This document shows positions 52,952 to 60,301 of a stretch of DNA of 60,301 nt, piece by piece; the first letter of the stretch is position 1; each line of letters opens with the position of its first letter. The position numbers and the translations under genes were made by a program. Origin of the DNA: Hyphomicrobiales bacterium. Lineage in GTDB: Bacteria > Pseudomonadota > Alphaproteobacteria > Rhizobiales > Rhizobiaceae. The notes beneath the pieces were generated by a model, which was given only the letters and a program-made list of their open reading frames with translations, ran no database searches and was not told where the DNA came from. The stretch covers positions 1-60,301 of the forward strand of contig UCJH01000091.1 in assembly GCA_900472785.1 (NCBI GenBank). The letters are read 5' to 3'.

Positions 52952-54855
52952 TCAAGCGCCGCACCACACTTGGCCTGCTTGCCTCCGCCTTCCTGCCCGG
53001 CCTTGCGCGCGCAGGTTTCGTCGAGCCCGACTATCTGAAACCGCTGCTGCGCGCCGCCGCCTTGCCGGACCTCGCCGATCGCCTGCCGAAGAAACCCCGC
53101 GTGGTCAATCTGGCCGGCATGGGACGCAAGGCCGGCCGTTATGGCGGCGTTGTTCGAACCCTGATCGGCAGCCAGAAAGACATTCGCATCATGACGATCT
53201 ACGGCTATGCCCGTCTGGTCGGCTATGATGAAAAACTGGCGCTGCAGGCCGATATCCTGGAAAGCTTCGAACACGTCGAGGAGCGTGTCTTCACGTTCAG
53301 GATTCGCGAGGGTCATCGCTGGTCCAACGGCAGCTACCTGACCTCGGAGGATTTCCGGTACACCTGGGAAGACGTGATCCTCAACGAAGACCTCAGACCG
53401 GGCGGCGTCCAGCGCGAATTGCTGGTGGACGGCAAGCCGCCGCGCTTCGAGGTCGTCGACAAATACACCGTACGCTACACATGGGACGGTCCGAACCCGG
53501 ATTTTCTGCCCGGTCTTGCGGCCGCCTCACCGCTCACGCTGCTTCTTCCGGGCGCCTATATGCGCCAGTTCCATCGCAAGTATCAGGACAACATCCGGCT
53601 TTCGGCGCTGATGAAGGAGTATCGCGTCAAGAAATGGGCCGACCTGCACATCAAGATGTCGCGTCAGTACAGGCCTGAAAACCCGGACCTGCCGACGCTC
53701 GATCCCTGGCGCAACCGCACGGCACCGCCGGCCGAACAATTCGTCTTCGAGCGCAACCCGTTCTTCCATCGGGTCGACGAAAACGGGCTGCAACTGCCCT
53801 ATGTCGATCAGTTCATTCTCAACATCAGCTCCTCGGAAATCATCGCCGCGAAGACCGGCGCCGGCGAAAGCGACCTGCAGGCAACCGGCATCGACTTCTC
53901 CGACTATGCCTTCCTGAAGGACTCCGAGAAACGCTATCCGGTCAAGGTCAGCCTCTGGAAGCGGACCCAAGGCTCCCGCGTGACGCTTCTGCCAAACCTC
54001 AACTGCAAGGACGAGGTCTGGCGCAAGCTGTTCTGGGACGTCCGGATGCGCCGGGCGCTGTCGCTCGCCATCGACCGCCACGAGATCAACATGGTCACCT
54101 TCTACGGGCTGGGCAAGGAAAGCGCCGACACGGTGCTTCCCGAAAGTCCGCTTTTCAGGCCGGAATATGCGAAGGCCTGGAGTGCGCATGATCCGGACCA
54201 GGCCAATGCCCTTCTGGACGAAGTCGGGCTTACCAGCCGCGATGAAGACGGCATGCGTGTCCTGCCCGATGGCCGCACGGCCCAGATCGTCGTTGAAACC
54301 GCAGGCGAAAGCACGCTGGAAACCGACATTCTGGAGCTGGTCACCGATCATTGGCGCAAGATCGGCATCTCCCTGTTCATTCGCACCTCGCAACGCGACG
54401 TTTTCCGGTCCCGCACCATGGGTGGGGAGATCATGATGTCGATGTGGTCCGGCCTTGATAACGGCGTGCCGACGGCGGACATGAACCCCGAGCGACTGGC
54501 ACCAAGCTCCGACGAACAGTACCAGTGGCCGGTCTGGGGTATGCACTATCTGTCGCTCGGCCAGTTCGGTCACGCGCCGGAGCTTCCCGAAGCCGCCAAA
54601 CTTCTCGACCTGCTGAAGGCCTGGCGGAAAACGACCGAAACGGCGGAGCGCACCAAAATCTGGGGCGAGATGCTGAGCCTTTCCACCGATCAGGTGTTTT
54701 CGATCGGAATGGTCAACAGCGTCCATCAGCCGCTGCTGCGCTCGTCGCGCCTGAACAACGTTCCGGCGGAGGGACTTTACGGCTTCGATCCGACCAGCTA
54801 TCTCGGCGTCTATATGCCGGATACCTTCTGGTACAGCGGCAGCGGGGATAGCTGA
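52948..54855 (+). CDS. peptide-type ABC transporter solute-binding protein
   Basis: A 635-residue SBP family 5 protein, at the long end for this family. The signal peptide is KRRTTLGLLASAFLPGLARAG; its Arg pair may allow Tat export. Later motifs: FTFRIREGHRWSNGSYLTSEDFRYTWED, RNPFFHRVDENGLQLPYVDQF, and VRMRRALSLAIDRHEIN. GTG start overlapping the ATPase stop. Large members of this family (YejA-like) bind oligopeptides, microcin-type peptides or aminosugar compounds. The ligand here is unknown. Confidence 0.92.
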   Translation: MIKRRTTLGLLASAFLPGLARAGFVEPDYLKPLLRAAALPDLADRLPKKPRVVNLAGMGRKAGRYGGVVRTLIGSQKDIRIMTIYGYARLVGYDEKLALQADILESFEHVEERVFTFRIREGHRWSNGSYLTSEDFRYTWEDVILNEDLRPGGVQRELLVDGKPPRFEVVDKYTVRYTWDGPNPDFLPGLAAASPLTLLLPGAYMRQFHRKYQDNIRLSALMKEYRVKKWADLHIKMSRQYRPENPDLPTLDPWRNRTAPPAEQFVFERNPFFHRVDENGLQLPYVDQFILNISSSEIIAAKTGAGESDLQATGIDFSDYAFLKDSEKRYPVKVSLWKRTQGSRVTLLPNLNCKDEVWRKLFWDVRMRRALSLAIDRHEINMVTFYGLGKESADTVLPESPLFRPEYAKAWSAHDPDQANALLDEVGLTSRDEDGMRVLPDGRTAQIVVETAGESTLETDILELVTDHWRKIGISLFIRTSQRDVFRSRTMGGEIMMSMWSGLDNGVPTADMNPERLAPSSDEQYQWPVWGMHYLSLGQFGHAPELPEAAKLLDLLKAWRKTTETAERTKIWGEMLSLSTDQVFSIGMVNSVHQPLLRSSRLNNVPAEGLYGFDPTSYLGVYMPDTFWYSGSGDS

Positions 54856-54857
54856 TC

Positions 54858-55856
54858 ATGCTGCGATACATCCTGTGGCGCATCGCCGCCATGATCCCGA
54901 CGCTGCTGATCATCTCGGCCCTGGTCTTCACCATCATCGAACTGCCGCCGGGCGACTATTTCGAAAGCTACATCGCCGAACTGCGCGCCCAGGGCGAAGG
55001 CGTTGACATGGCCGAGATAGAGGAGCTGCGCCACCAGTACGGCTTCGACCAGCCGCCGGTGCTGCGCTATTTCCACTGGGTCGCCGGCATGCTGCAGGGC
55101 GATTTCGGCTATTCCTTCGAATACCAGCTGCCGGTCAACGAAGTCGTCGGCGACCGGTTGTGGCTGACCATCCTCGTCTCGCTGTTCACGATCATCTTCA
55201 CCTGGATCGTCGCCTTTCCCATCGGCATCTATTCGGCCACGCACCAGTATAGCTGGGGCGATTACGGCCTCACTTTCGTCGGGCTGATCGGGATTGCCAT
55301 TCCGAATTTCATGTTCGCGCTGATCCTGATGTATTTCGCCAATATCTGGTTCGGCACCTCGATCGGCCACCTGATGGATCAGAAGTACCTCGCCGAACCG
55401 ATGAGCTGGGACAAGGCGAAGTCGATCATGGAGCATCTCTGGATTCCGGTGCTGATCGTCGGCACCGCCGGAACCGCTGGGATGATCAGACGGCTGCGCG
55501 CCAACCTACTCGACGAGTTGCAGAAGCAATATGTCGTCACGGCGCGCGCCAAGGGCCTTCATCCCTTCCGCACGCTGATCAAATATCCATTGCGCATGTC
55601 GCTCAATTTCTTCATCTCCGACATCGGCTCGATCCTGCCGGCGATCATTTCCGGGGCCGAGATCACCGCGATCGTGCTGTCGCTCGAAACGACCGGTCCG
55701 ATGCTGATCAAGGCGCTGCAGAGCCAGGACATGTATCTCGCCGGCTCCTTCCTGATGTTCCTCGCCTTCCTCACCGTCATCGGCGTGCTGATCTCGGATA
55801 TCGCGCTGGCGTTCCTTGATCCGCGCATCAGGCTGCAAGGCGGGAGCACCAAGTGA
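54858..55856 (+). CDS. peptide-type ABC transporter permease (DppB/YejB-like)
   Basis: A 332-residue inner-membrane protein starting MLRYILWRIAAMIPTLLIIS, the usual DppB N-terminal helix. A periplasmic segment FESYIAELRAQGEGVDMAEIEELRHQYGFDQP follows, then GDFGYSFEYQLPV. The coupling motif is VTARAKGLHPFRTLIKYPLR. It starts two bases after the binding-protein stop and overlaps the next permease by four bases. Confidence 0.93.
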   Translation: MLRYILWRIAAMIPTLLIISALVFTIIELPPGDYFESYIAELRAQGEGVDMAEIEELRHQYGFDQPPVLRYFHWVAGMLQGDFGYSFEYQLPVNEVVGDRLWLTILVSLFTIIFTWIVAFPIGIYSATHQYSWGDYGLTFVGLIGIAIPNFMFALILMYFANIWFGTSIGHLMDQKYLAEPMSWDKAKSIMEHLWIPVLIVGTAGTAGMIRRLRANLLDELQKQYVVTARAKGLHPFRTLIKYPLRMSLNFFISDIGSILPAIISGAEITAIVLSLETTGPMLIKALQSQDMYLAGSFLMFLAFLTVIGVLISDIALAFLDPRIRLQGGSTK

Positions 55857-57028
55857 CCTCACCGATCCCGTCCATCAACAACGCGCTGCCGCACTTCGTC
55901 TCGACGGCGCCGTTCGACCCGCATTCCGTCGAGGTGATGTCGGAGGAACAGGCGCGCGTCTACCAGGCCTCGCAGGCGCGGCTGATGTGGTGGAAATTCA
56001 AGCGCCACAAGCTCGCCCTCGTCTCGGGCGTCTTTCTTCTCATTCTCTACGCGATGATTGCCATCGTCGAATTTCTGGCGCCCTACAATCTGCATACGCG
56101 CAATGTGGATTTCATCCATTCGCCGCCGCAGGCCGTGCATCTGTTCAATGAAGGGACCTTCGTCGGCCCCTTCGTCTATGGCCGCGACATGCGCCTCGAC
56201 ATGGACACGCTGCGCCGCATCTACACGGAAGACCGGACCGACATCCAGCCGCTGCGCTTCTTCTGCAGCGGCGACGGCTACAGGTTCTGGGGCCTGTTCG
56301 AGGCAAGCACGCATCTCGTCTGCCCGGCAAAAGGCGGTCAATTCTTCCTGCTCGGCAGCGATCGGCTCGGCCGTGACGTGCTGTCGCGCATCCTCTACGG
56401 CGCCCGCATTTCGCTGACCATCGGCCTGCTCGGCATCACCATGAGCTTCGTGCTCGGCATCGTCATCGGCGGCCTGGCCGGCTATCACGGCGGCGTCTTC
56501 GACCTGATCGTCCAGCGCATCATCGAGGTGCTACAGTCGATCCCGAGCATTCCGCTGTGGATGGCACTGGCCGCGATCATGCCCGTTACCTGGAGCCCGA
56601 TCGTCATCTATCTCGGCATCACCGCAATCCTCGGTCTTCTCGACTGGACGGGTCTCGCCCGGGCGGTGCGCTCCAAGCTGCTGGCGCTCCGCGAAGAGGA
56701 TTATGTCCTTGCAGCGCAGCTGATGGGTGCCAAAAGCGGCCGCATCATCGGTCGGCATCTGGTTCCCGGCTTCATGTCGCACCTGATCGCCACAGCAACG
56801 CTCTCGATTCCCGGCATGATCCTCGGCGAGACGGCGCTGAGCTTCCTCGGGCTGGGACTGCGTCCGCCAATCACCAGCTGGGGTATTCTCCTGACCGAAG
56901 CCAGAAGCGTCAGCGTCATTGCCTTCTATCCTTGGCTGCTGTTTCCGACTATCCCCGTCATTCTCGTGATTCTGGCCTTCAATTTTCTCGGCGATGGTCT
57001 GCGCGACGCTGCCGATCCCTATAAGTGA
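55853..57028 (+). CDS. peptide-type ABC transporter permease (DppC/YejE-like) with periplasmic insert
   Basis: A 391-residue inner-membrane protein with GTG start. Helix 1 is about residues 53-73. The typical FLLGSDRLGRDVLSRILYGARISLTIGLLG follows only at about residue 163, so some 90 residues (VDFIHSPPQAVHLFNEG, CSGDGYRFWGLFEASTHLVC) form an enlarged periplasmic loop with two Cys that may pair. The coupling loop is VLAAQLMGAKSGRIIGRHLVPG. The insert is longer than in standard DppC proteins. It is followed after 13 bases by a 20-codon frame. Confidence 0.92.
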   Translation: MTSPIPSINNALPHFVSTAPFDPHSVEVMSEEQARVYQASQARLMWWKFKRHKLALVSGVFLLILYAMIAIVEFLAPYNLHTRNVDFIHSPPQAVHLFNEGTFVGPFVYGRDMRLDMDTLRRIYTEDRTDIQPLRFFCSGDGYRFWGLFEASTHLVCPAKGGQFFLLGSDRLGRDVLSRILYGARISLTIGLLGITMSFVLGIVIGGLAGYHGGVFDLIVQRIIEVLQSIPSIPLWMALAAIMPVTWSPIVIYLGITAILGLLDWTGLARAVRSKLLALREEDYVLAAQLMGAKSGRIIGRHLVPGFMSHLIATATLSIPGMILGETALSFLGLGLRPPITSWGILLTEARSVSVIAFYPWLLFPTIPVILVILAFNFLGDGLRDAADPYK

Positions 57029-57041
57029 AGTGGAGTAAACC

Positions 57042-57104
57042 ATGTCGAAGAAACGCCATTGGGAAATGGACTTCGCGGGGGGAAAACAGAGGCTGGGTTT
57101 GTGA
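57042..57104 (+). CDS. 20-codon open reading frame (candidate small peptide)
   Basis: ATG at 57042 with GGAG six bases upstream, as good a ribosome site as any in the operon. The product starts MSKKRHWEMDF, then AGGKQRLGL and TGA. The stop overlaps the next gene's ATG (TGATG), so translation of the glycosyltransferase is probably coupled to it. It lies inside the ABC/glycosyltransferase operon. Three explanations fit: a real small peptide (precursor or cargo), a leader peptide that only couples translation, or chance. Position and ribosome site favour translation; function is unknown. Confidence 0.5.
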   Translation: MSKKRHWEMDFAGGKQRLGL

Positions 57105-58309
57105 TGCGCCGGATCGAGGACGCCCGCATTCTGATGTACAGCCATGACACGTTCGGCCTCGGGCATCTGCGCCGTTGCCGAACCATCGCGCACTCGCTGG
57201 TCGAGGATTATCGCGGCCTGAACATCCTGATCATTTCCGGCGCGACGATCGCCGGCGCGTTCGACTATCGCGCCCGCGTCGATTTCGTGAAGATTCCGAG
57301 CGTGATCAAGCTGCGCAACGGCGAATACACGTCCATGGACCGGCATATCGACCTGCATGAGACGCTGAAGATGCGCCAGTCGATCATCCGGCACACGGCG
57401 GAAACCTTCCAGCCGGATATTTTCATCGTCGACAAGGAGCCCATGGGGCTCGGCGGCGAGGTCGAGGAGACACTGGCCTATCTCAAAAAGCAGGGCACGA
57501 CGCTCGTGCTTGGCCTTCGCGAAGTCATGGACGCACCGCACCTGCTCGATGCGGAGTGGAAGCGCAACGACGTGATGCGCAAGATCGGCCAGTTCTACGA
57601 CAGTGTCTGGGTCTACGGGCCGCCGGATTTCTACGATCCGCTGGTTGGGCTGGACGTGCCGGCGCCCGTGCGATCGAAGATGGATTTCGTCGGTTTTCTC
57701 CAGCGCAGCACCTCGCAGGATGGCGAGCCGGATCACAAGCCCAAGGGCGACTATATTCTGGTCACCACCGGCGGCGGCGGCGACGGCTCAGACCTGATCC
57801 ACGACGTCATCGACGCCTATCAGGAAGACCCGACGCTCACCCACCGGGCGTTGATCGTTCTTGGTCCCTACATGCCCGCCAAACAACGGCATAAGCTGGT
57901 TCGCAAGGGCGCCAAGGTGCCCTATATCGAGGTCATCGAATTCGACAATCGCATGGAAGAGCTGATTGCCGGCGCCAAGGCCGTCGTCGCCATGGGCGGA
58001 TACAACACCTATTGCGAAATTCTCTCCTTCGACAAACCGGCGCTGATCGTGCCACGCGTCATGCCCCGGGAGGAACAGCTGATCCGGGCGCGGCGCGCCT
58101 CTGAACTCGGCCTGATCGACATGCTGCTGCCCAACGAAGCCGGTGATCCCATGCGGCTGGCCGCCGCACTGAAGGCCCTGCCGATGCGCGACCCGCCATC
58201 GAAGAGCGCTGCCGGCATGACGCTCGAAGGCCTGCCGAACATCTCGCAGATCGTCGGCGAGTGGCTCGGCCGTCGCGAAAGCGAACATCTTTCGGTCGTT
58301 GAAAGGTAG
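57104..58309 (+). CDS. glycosyltransferase, GT28/MurG-like
   Basis: A 401-residue protein. The N-terminal domain starts ILMYSHDTFGLGHLRRCRTIAHSL, the glycine/His acceptor-side loop of this group. The C-terminal domain has DYILVTTGGGGDGSDLI and VVAMGGYNTYCEILSFDKPALIVPR, the nucleotide-sugar-binding region. Start at ATG 57104 (or GTG 57101): AGAGG lies 8-11 bases upstream, and the ATG overlaps the stop of the 20-codon frame. The family transfers a sugar from UDP- or similar donors at the cytoplasmic face. The protein encoded at 59558 is of the same type, suggesting successive sugar additions. Confidence 0.85.
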   Translation: MRRIEDARILMYSHDTFGLGHLRRCRTIAHSLVEDYRGLNILIISGATIAGAFDYRARVDFVKIPSVIKLRNGEYTSMDRHIDLHETLKMRQSIIRHTAETFQPDIFIVDKEPMGLGGEVEETLAYLKKQGTTLVLGLREVMDAPHLLDAEWKRNDVMRKIGQFYDSVWVYGPPDFYDPLVGLDVPAPVRSKMDFVGFLQRSTSQDGEPDHKPKGDYILVTTGGGGDGSDLIHDVIDAYQEDPTLTHRALIVLGPYMPAKQRHKLVRKGAKVPYIEVIEFDNRMEELIAGAKAVVAMGGYNTYCEILSFDKPALIVPRVMPREEQLIRARRASELGLIDMLLPNEAGDPMRLAAALKALPMRDPPSKSAAGMTLEGLPNISQIVGEWLGRRESEHLSVVER

Positions 58310-58316
58310 TTGCCAG

Positions 58317-59561
58317 GTGCAGAACCGTAAAATTGTCGTGGTGCTGAAAGGCTATCCGCGCCTGTCGGAGACGTTCATCGCGCAGGAACTGCTTGGGCTG
58401 GAGCGCGCCGGTTTTGAACTCGTCCTCGTTGCCCTGCGCCGGCCGACCGACAAGAAGCGTCATCCCGTCCATGACGAGATTCGCGCGCCGGTGCACTATC
58501 TGCCGGAATATCTGCGCGAGGAGCCGTGGCGCGTGATGCGTGCCATTTCGACCTGCCTGTCCAGACCGGGCTTCTGGCGCGCCCTTCCGGTTGTGTTTGC
58601 CGATTTTCGCCGCGATCGCACCCGAAACCGCATCCGCCGCTTTGGCCAGGCCGCAGTGCTTGCCGCCGAATGGCCCGAGGGTGCCGGATGGCTGCATGCC
58701 CATTTCATCCATACCCCGGCCTCGGTTGCCGCCTATGCCAGCCTGATCAGTGACATACCCTGGACATGCTCGGCCCATGCCAAGGACATCTGGACGTCGC
58801 CCGATTGGGAACTGGCCGGCAAGCTCGCCCGCACGCGCTGGACCGTGACGTGCACGCATACCGGTTTTGACCACCTGCACGCCCTCGCCGCTGGAAAGAG
58901 CGCAGTGCACCTGAGTTATCACGGGCTCGATCTTGCCCGCTTTGCACCGTTCACCGGTCAGCGTCCCGCTCGGGACGGATCGGATGCCAATGCACCAGTG
59001 ACGATTCTGAGTGTCGGACGTGCGGTCGAGAAAAAAGGCTTCGATATTCTCCTGAAGGCGCTCAGTCTTCTACCCGCCGACATCCACTGGCAGTTCGAGC
59101 ATATCGGCGATGGCGGCGAGCTGAACAAGCTGCAATTGCTGGCCCGGCATCTGGGTATCTCCGAAAAACTGATTTGGCGCGGCGCGCTTGACCAGAACGA
59201 TGTGCTGGCGCGCTATCGGGAAGCCGATATTTTCGCCCTGCCCTGCCGCATCACCGCGGACGGCGATCGCGACGGGCTTCCGAATGTTCTCGTCGAAGCG
59301 TCGAGCCAAAATCTCGTGTGCATCTCGACAAATATCTCGGGCGTGCCGGAACTGCTCATCGACGGCGAAAACGGCTTTGTCGTACCACCGGAAGACCCGC
59401 AGGCTTTTGCAGAGGCCCTCGAAACGGCCATTCGCGACCCTGACCTTCGGAAGCGGCTGGGCGTTGCGGCCGAGCACCGGGTGCGGACGGAATTCGATCA
59501 CCATGCCAGCATCCACCAGCTGAAACACCTTTTCGAACAGGAATGGCAGGCTGCATCATGA
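58317..59561 (+). CDS. glycosyltransferase family 4 protein
   Basis: A 414-residue GT-B enzyme. N-terminal VVVLKGYPRLSETFIAQELLGLERAGFE matches the WcaL/EpsE-type group. The C-terminal domain has ILSVGRAVEKKGFDILLKAL and the donor-site region DGLPNVLVEASSQNLVCISTNISGVPEL, followed by NGFVVPPEDPQAFAEAL. The GTG start at 58317 follows AAAGG and lies seven bases after the previous stop; the TTG at 58299 would overlap that gene. The next gene overlaps its end by four bases. It probably builds the same glycan as its neighbours. Confidence 0.9.
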   Translation: MQNRKIVVVLKGYPRLSETFIAQELLGLERAGFELVLVALRRPTDKKRHPVHDEIRAPVHYLPEYLREEPWRVMRAISTCLSRPGFWRALPVVFADFRRDRTRNRIRRFGQAAVLAAEWPEGAGWLHAHFIHTPASVAAYASLISDIPWTCSAHAKDIWTSPDWELAGKLARTRWTVTCTHTGFDHLHALAAGKSAVHLSYHGLDLARFAPFTGQRPARDGSDANAPVTILSVGRAVEKKGFDILLKALSLLPADIHWQFEHIGDGGELNKLQLLARHLGISEKLIWRGALDQNDVLARYREADIFALPCRITADGDRDGLPNVLVEASSQNLVCISTNISGVPELLIDGENGFVVPPEDPQAFAEALETAIRDPDLRKRLGVAAEHRVRTEFDHHASIHQLKHLFEQEWQAAS

Positions 59562-60301
59562 ATGCGCATCCGGAACAGCCACGGGTGTTCTTCTACGTCC
59601 AGCATCTGCTTGGCATCGGCCATCTGGCGCGCGCGAGCCGCATTGCATCAGCACTCGCCGAGGACGGTTTCGATGTGACGGTGGTCACCGGCGGATCGCC
59701 GGTCGCCGGCTTTCCGGGGCCGGGCGTGCGCCATGTCGCCCTGCCCGCCATCATCTCCGGAGATGCCGGTTTTTCAGGGTTGATCGACGAACACGGAAAT
59801 CCTGTGGATGATGCCTTCAAAGACAAGCGACGCGACCTGTTGCTTTCCGCCTTCCGCGACTGCCTTCCGGATATCGTCCTTCTGGAAGCCTTTCCCTTCG
59901 GCCGCCGGCAGGTGCGCTTCGAGCTTCTGCCGCTGCTCGACGCCATCGCGGCGGCGACGCCGAAGCCGCTGGTGATGACGTCGCTGCGCGACATTCTTCA
60001 GGAACGCGCCAAGCCCGGTCGCGACGAAGAAACCGTCGGCCTGATCAAGCGGCATTTCGATCACGTGCTGGTGCATGGCGATCCAACCTTCGCCCGGCTG
60101 GAGGACACGTTTCCGCTTGCCGCCGAGATCGCCGACAAGGTCGTCTATACCGGTCTTGTCGCCGCACCACCGCCGGCTCCGGCCACAGAGACATTCGACG
60201 TGATCGTTTCGGCCGGCGGTGGCGCGGTCGGAATCGACCTGATCAGGGCGTCCCTTGAAGCGGCAATTGCGATCGGCAGCGGACGCTGGTGCCTGATCAC
60301 C
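59558..60301 (+). CDS. glycosyltransferase, GT28/MurG-like, 3' end outside window
   Basis: 248 residues are visible; the gene runs off the window. The N-terminus VFFYVQHLLGIGHLARASRIASALAEDGFDVTVVTGG matches the first glycosyltransferase (57104). The second domain begins with TFDVIVSAGGGAVGIDLI. Its ATG overlaps the GT4 stop (ATGA), so it continues the operon. Confidence 0.85.
   Translation, partial: MNAHPEQPRVFFYVQHLLGIGHLARASRIASALAEDGFDVTVVTGGSPVAGFPGPGVRHVALPAIISGDAGFSGLIDEHGNPVDDAFKDKRRDLLLSAFRDCLPDIVLLEAFPFGRRQVRFELLPLLDAIAAATPKPLVMTSLRDILQERAKPGRDEETVGLIKRHFDHVLVHGDPTFARLEDTFPLAAEIADKVVYTGLVAAPPPAPATETFDVIVSAGGGAVGIDLIRASLEAAIAIGSGRWCLIT

Overview
The window reads as chromosome or chromid DNA of an alphaproteobacterium of the Rhizobiaceae (Rhizobium/Agrobacterium type). 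The grounds are high GC, densely packed ABC-transporter operons, families common in this group (DUF993, HWE histidine kinase, DUF3095, PF12692-type methyltransferase) and palindromic intergenic repeats of the sort scattered through rhizobial genomes. This placement is by pattern recognition; no database search was run. No rRNA, tRNA, CRISPR array, prophage, insertion sequence or replication origin was recognised.

Layout. 1-2255: a small group resembling a quinone/electrophile detoxification set (partial alpha/beta hydrolase, FMN reductase, VOC ring-cleaving dioxygenase). 2369-2875: a DUF3833-like exported protein. 2969-11086 (minus) with 11349-13606 (plus): a nitrogen-compound island holding a nitrilase-type amidohydrolase, a polyamine-type ABC transporter, a polar-amino-acid-type ABC transporter with no ATPase gene of its own, an agmatinase-family ureohydrolase, a divergent LysR regulator and a class I aminotransferase. 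13610-15129: an EamA transporter and an orphan protein. 15196-22189: a second polyamine-type ABC operon with a metallo-hydrolase and an aldehyde dehydrogenase, facing a TetR regulator. 22207-27425: small genes, a transglutaminase-fold protein lacking the usual nucleophile, an HWE sensor kinase with a single-domain response regulator, and a Dabb protein. 27435-37306: a carbohydrate ABC operon with two GMC oxidoreductases and an SDR, facing a LacI regulator with two clear operators. 37626-45071: a LacI-Gfo/Idh-CoA transferase-crotonase-aldehyde dehydrogenase operon facing a DUF993 gene, with mirrored operator copies. 45192-50845: two methyltransferases, a DUF3095 protein, a nucleotide-sugar dehydrogenase and a class III nucleotidyl cyclase. 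51065-60301: a peptide-type ABC operon that runs through a 20-codon reading frame into three glycosyltransferase genes, the last cut by the window edge.

How the parts work together. Most operons pair one importer with the enzymes likely to act on the imported compound and with a divergent regulator: LysR with guanidino/amino compounds, TetR with polyamine-like compounds, LacI with sugars. Three of the four minus-strand operons that begin with a solute-binding-protein gene carry a palindromic repeat just after that gene, where it could shield the binding-protein mRNA.

The best candidates for undescribed biology are the DUF993 divergon at 37.6-45.1 kb and the ABC/short-peptide/glycosyltransferase operon at 51.1-60.3 kb. 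Functions beyond family level are inference throughout.
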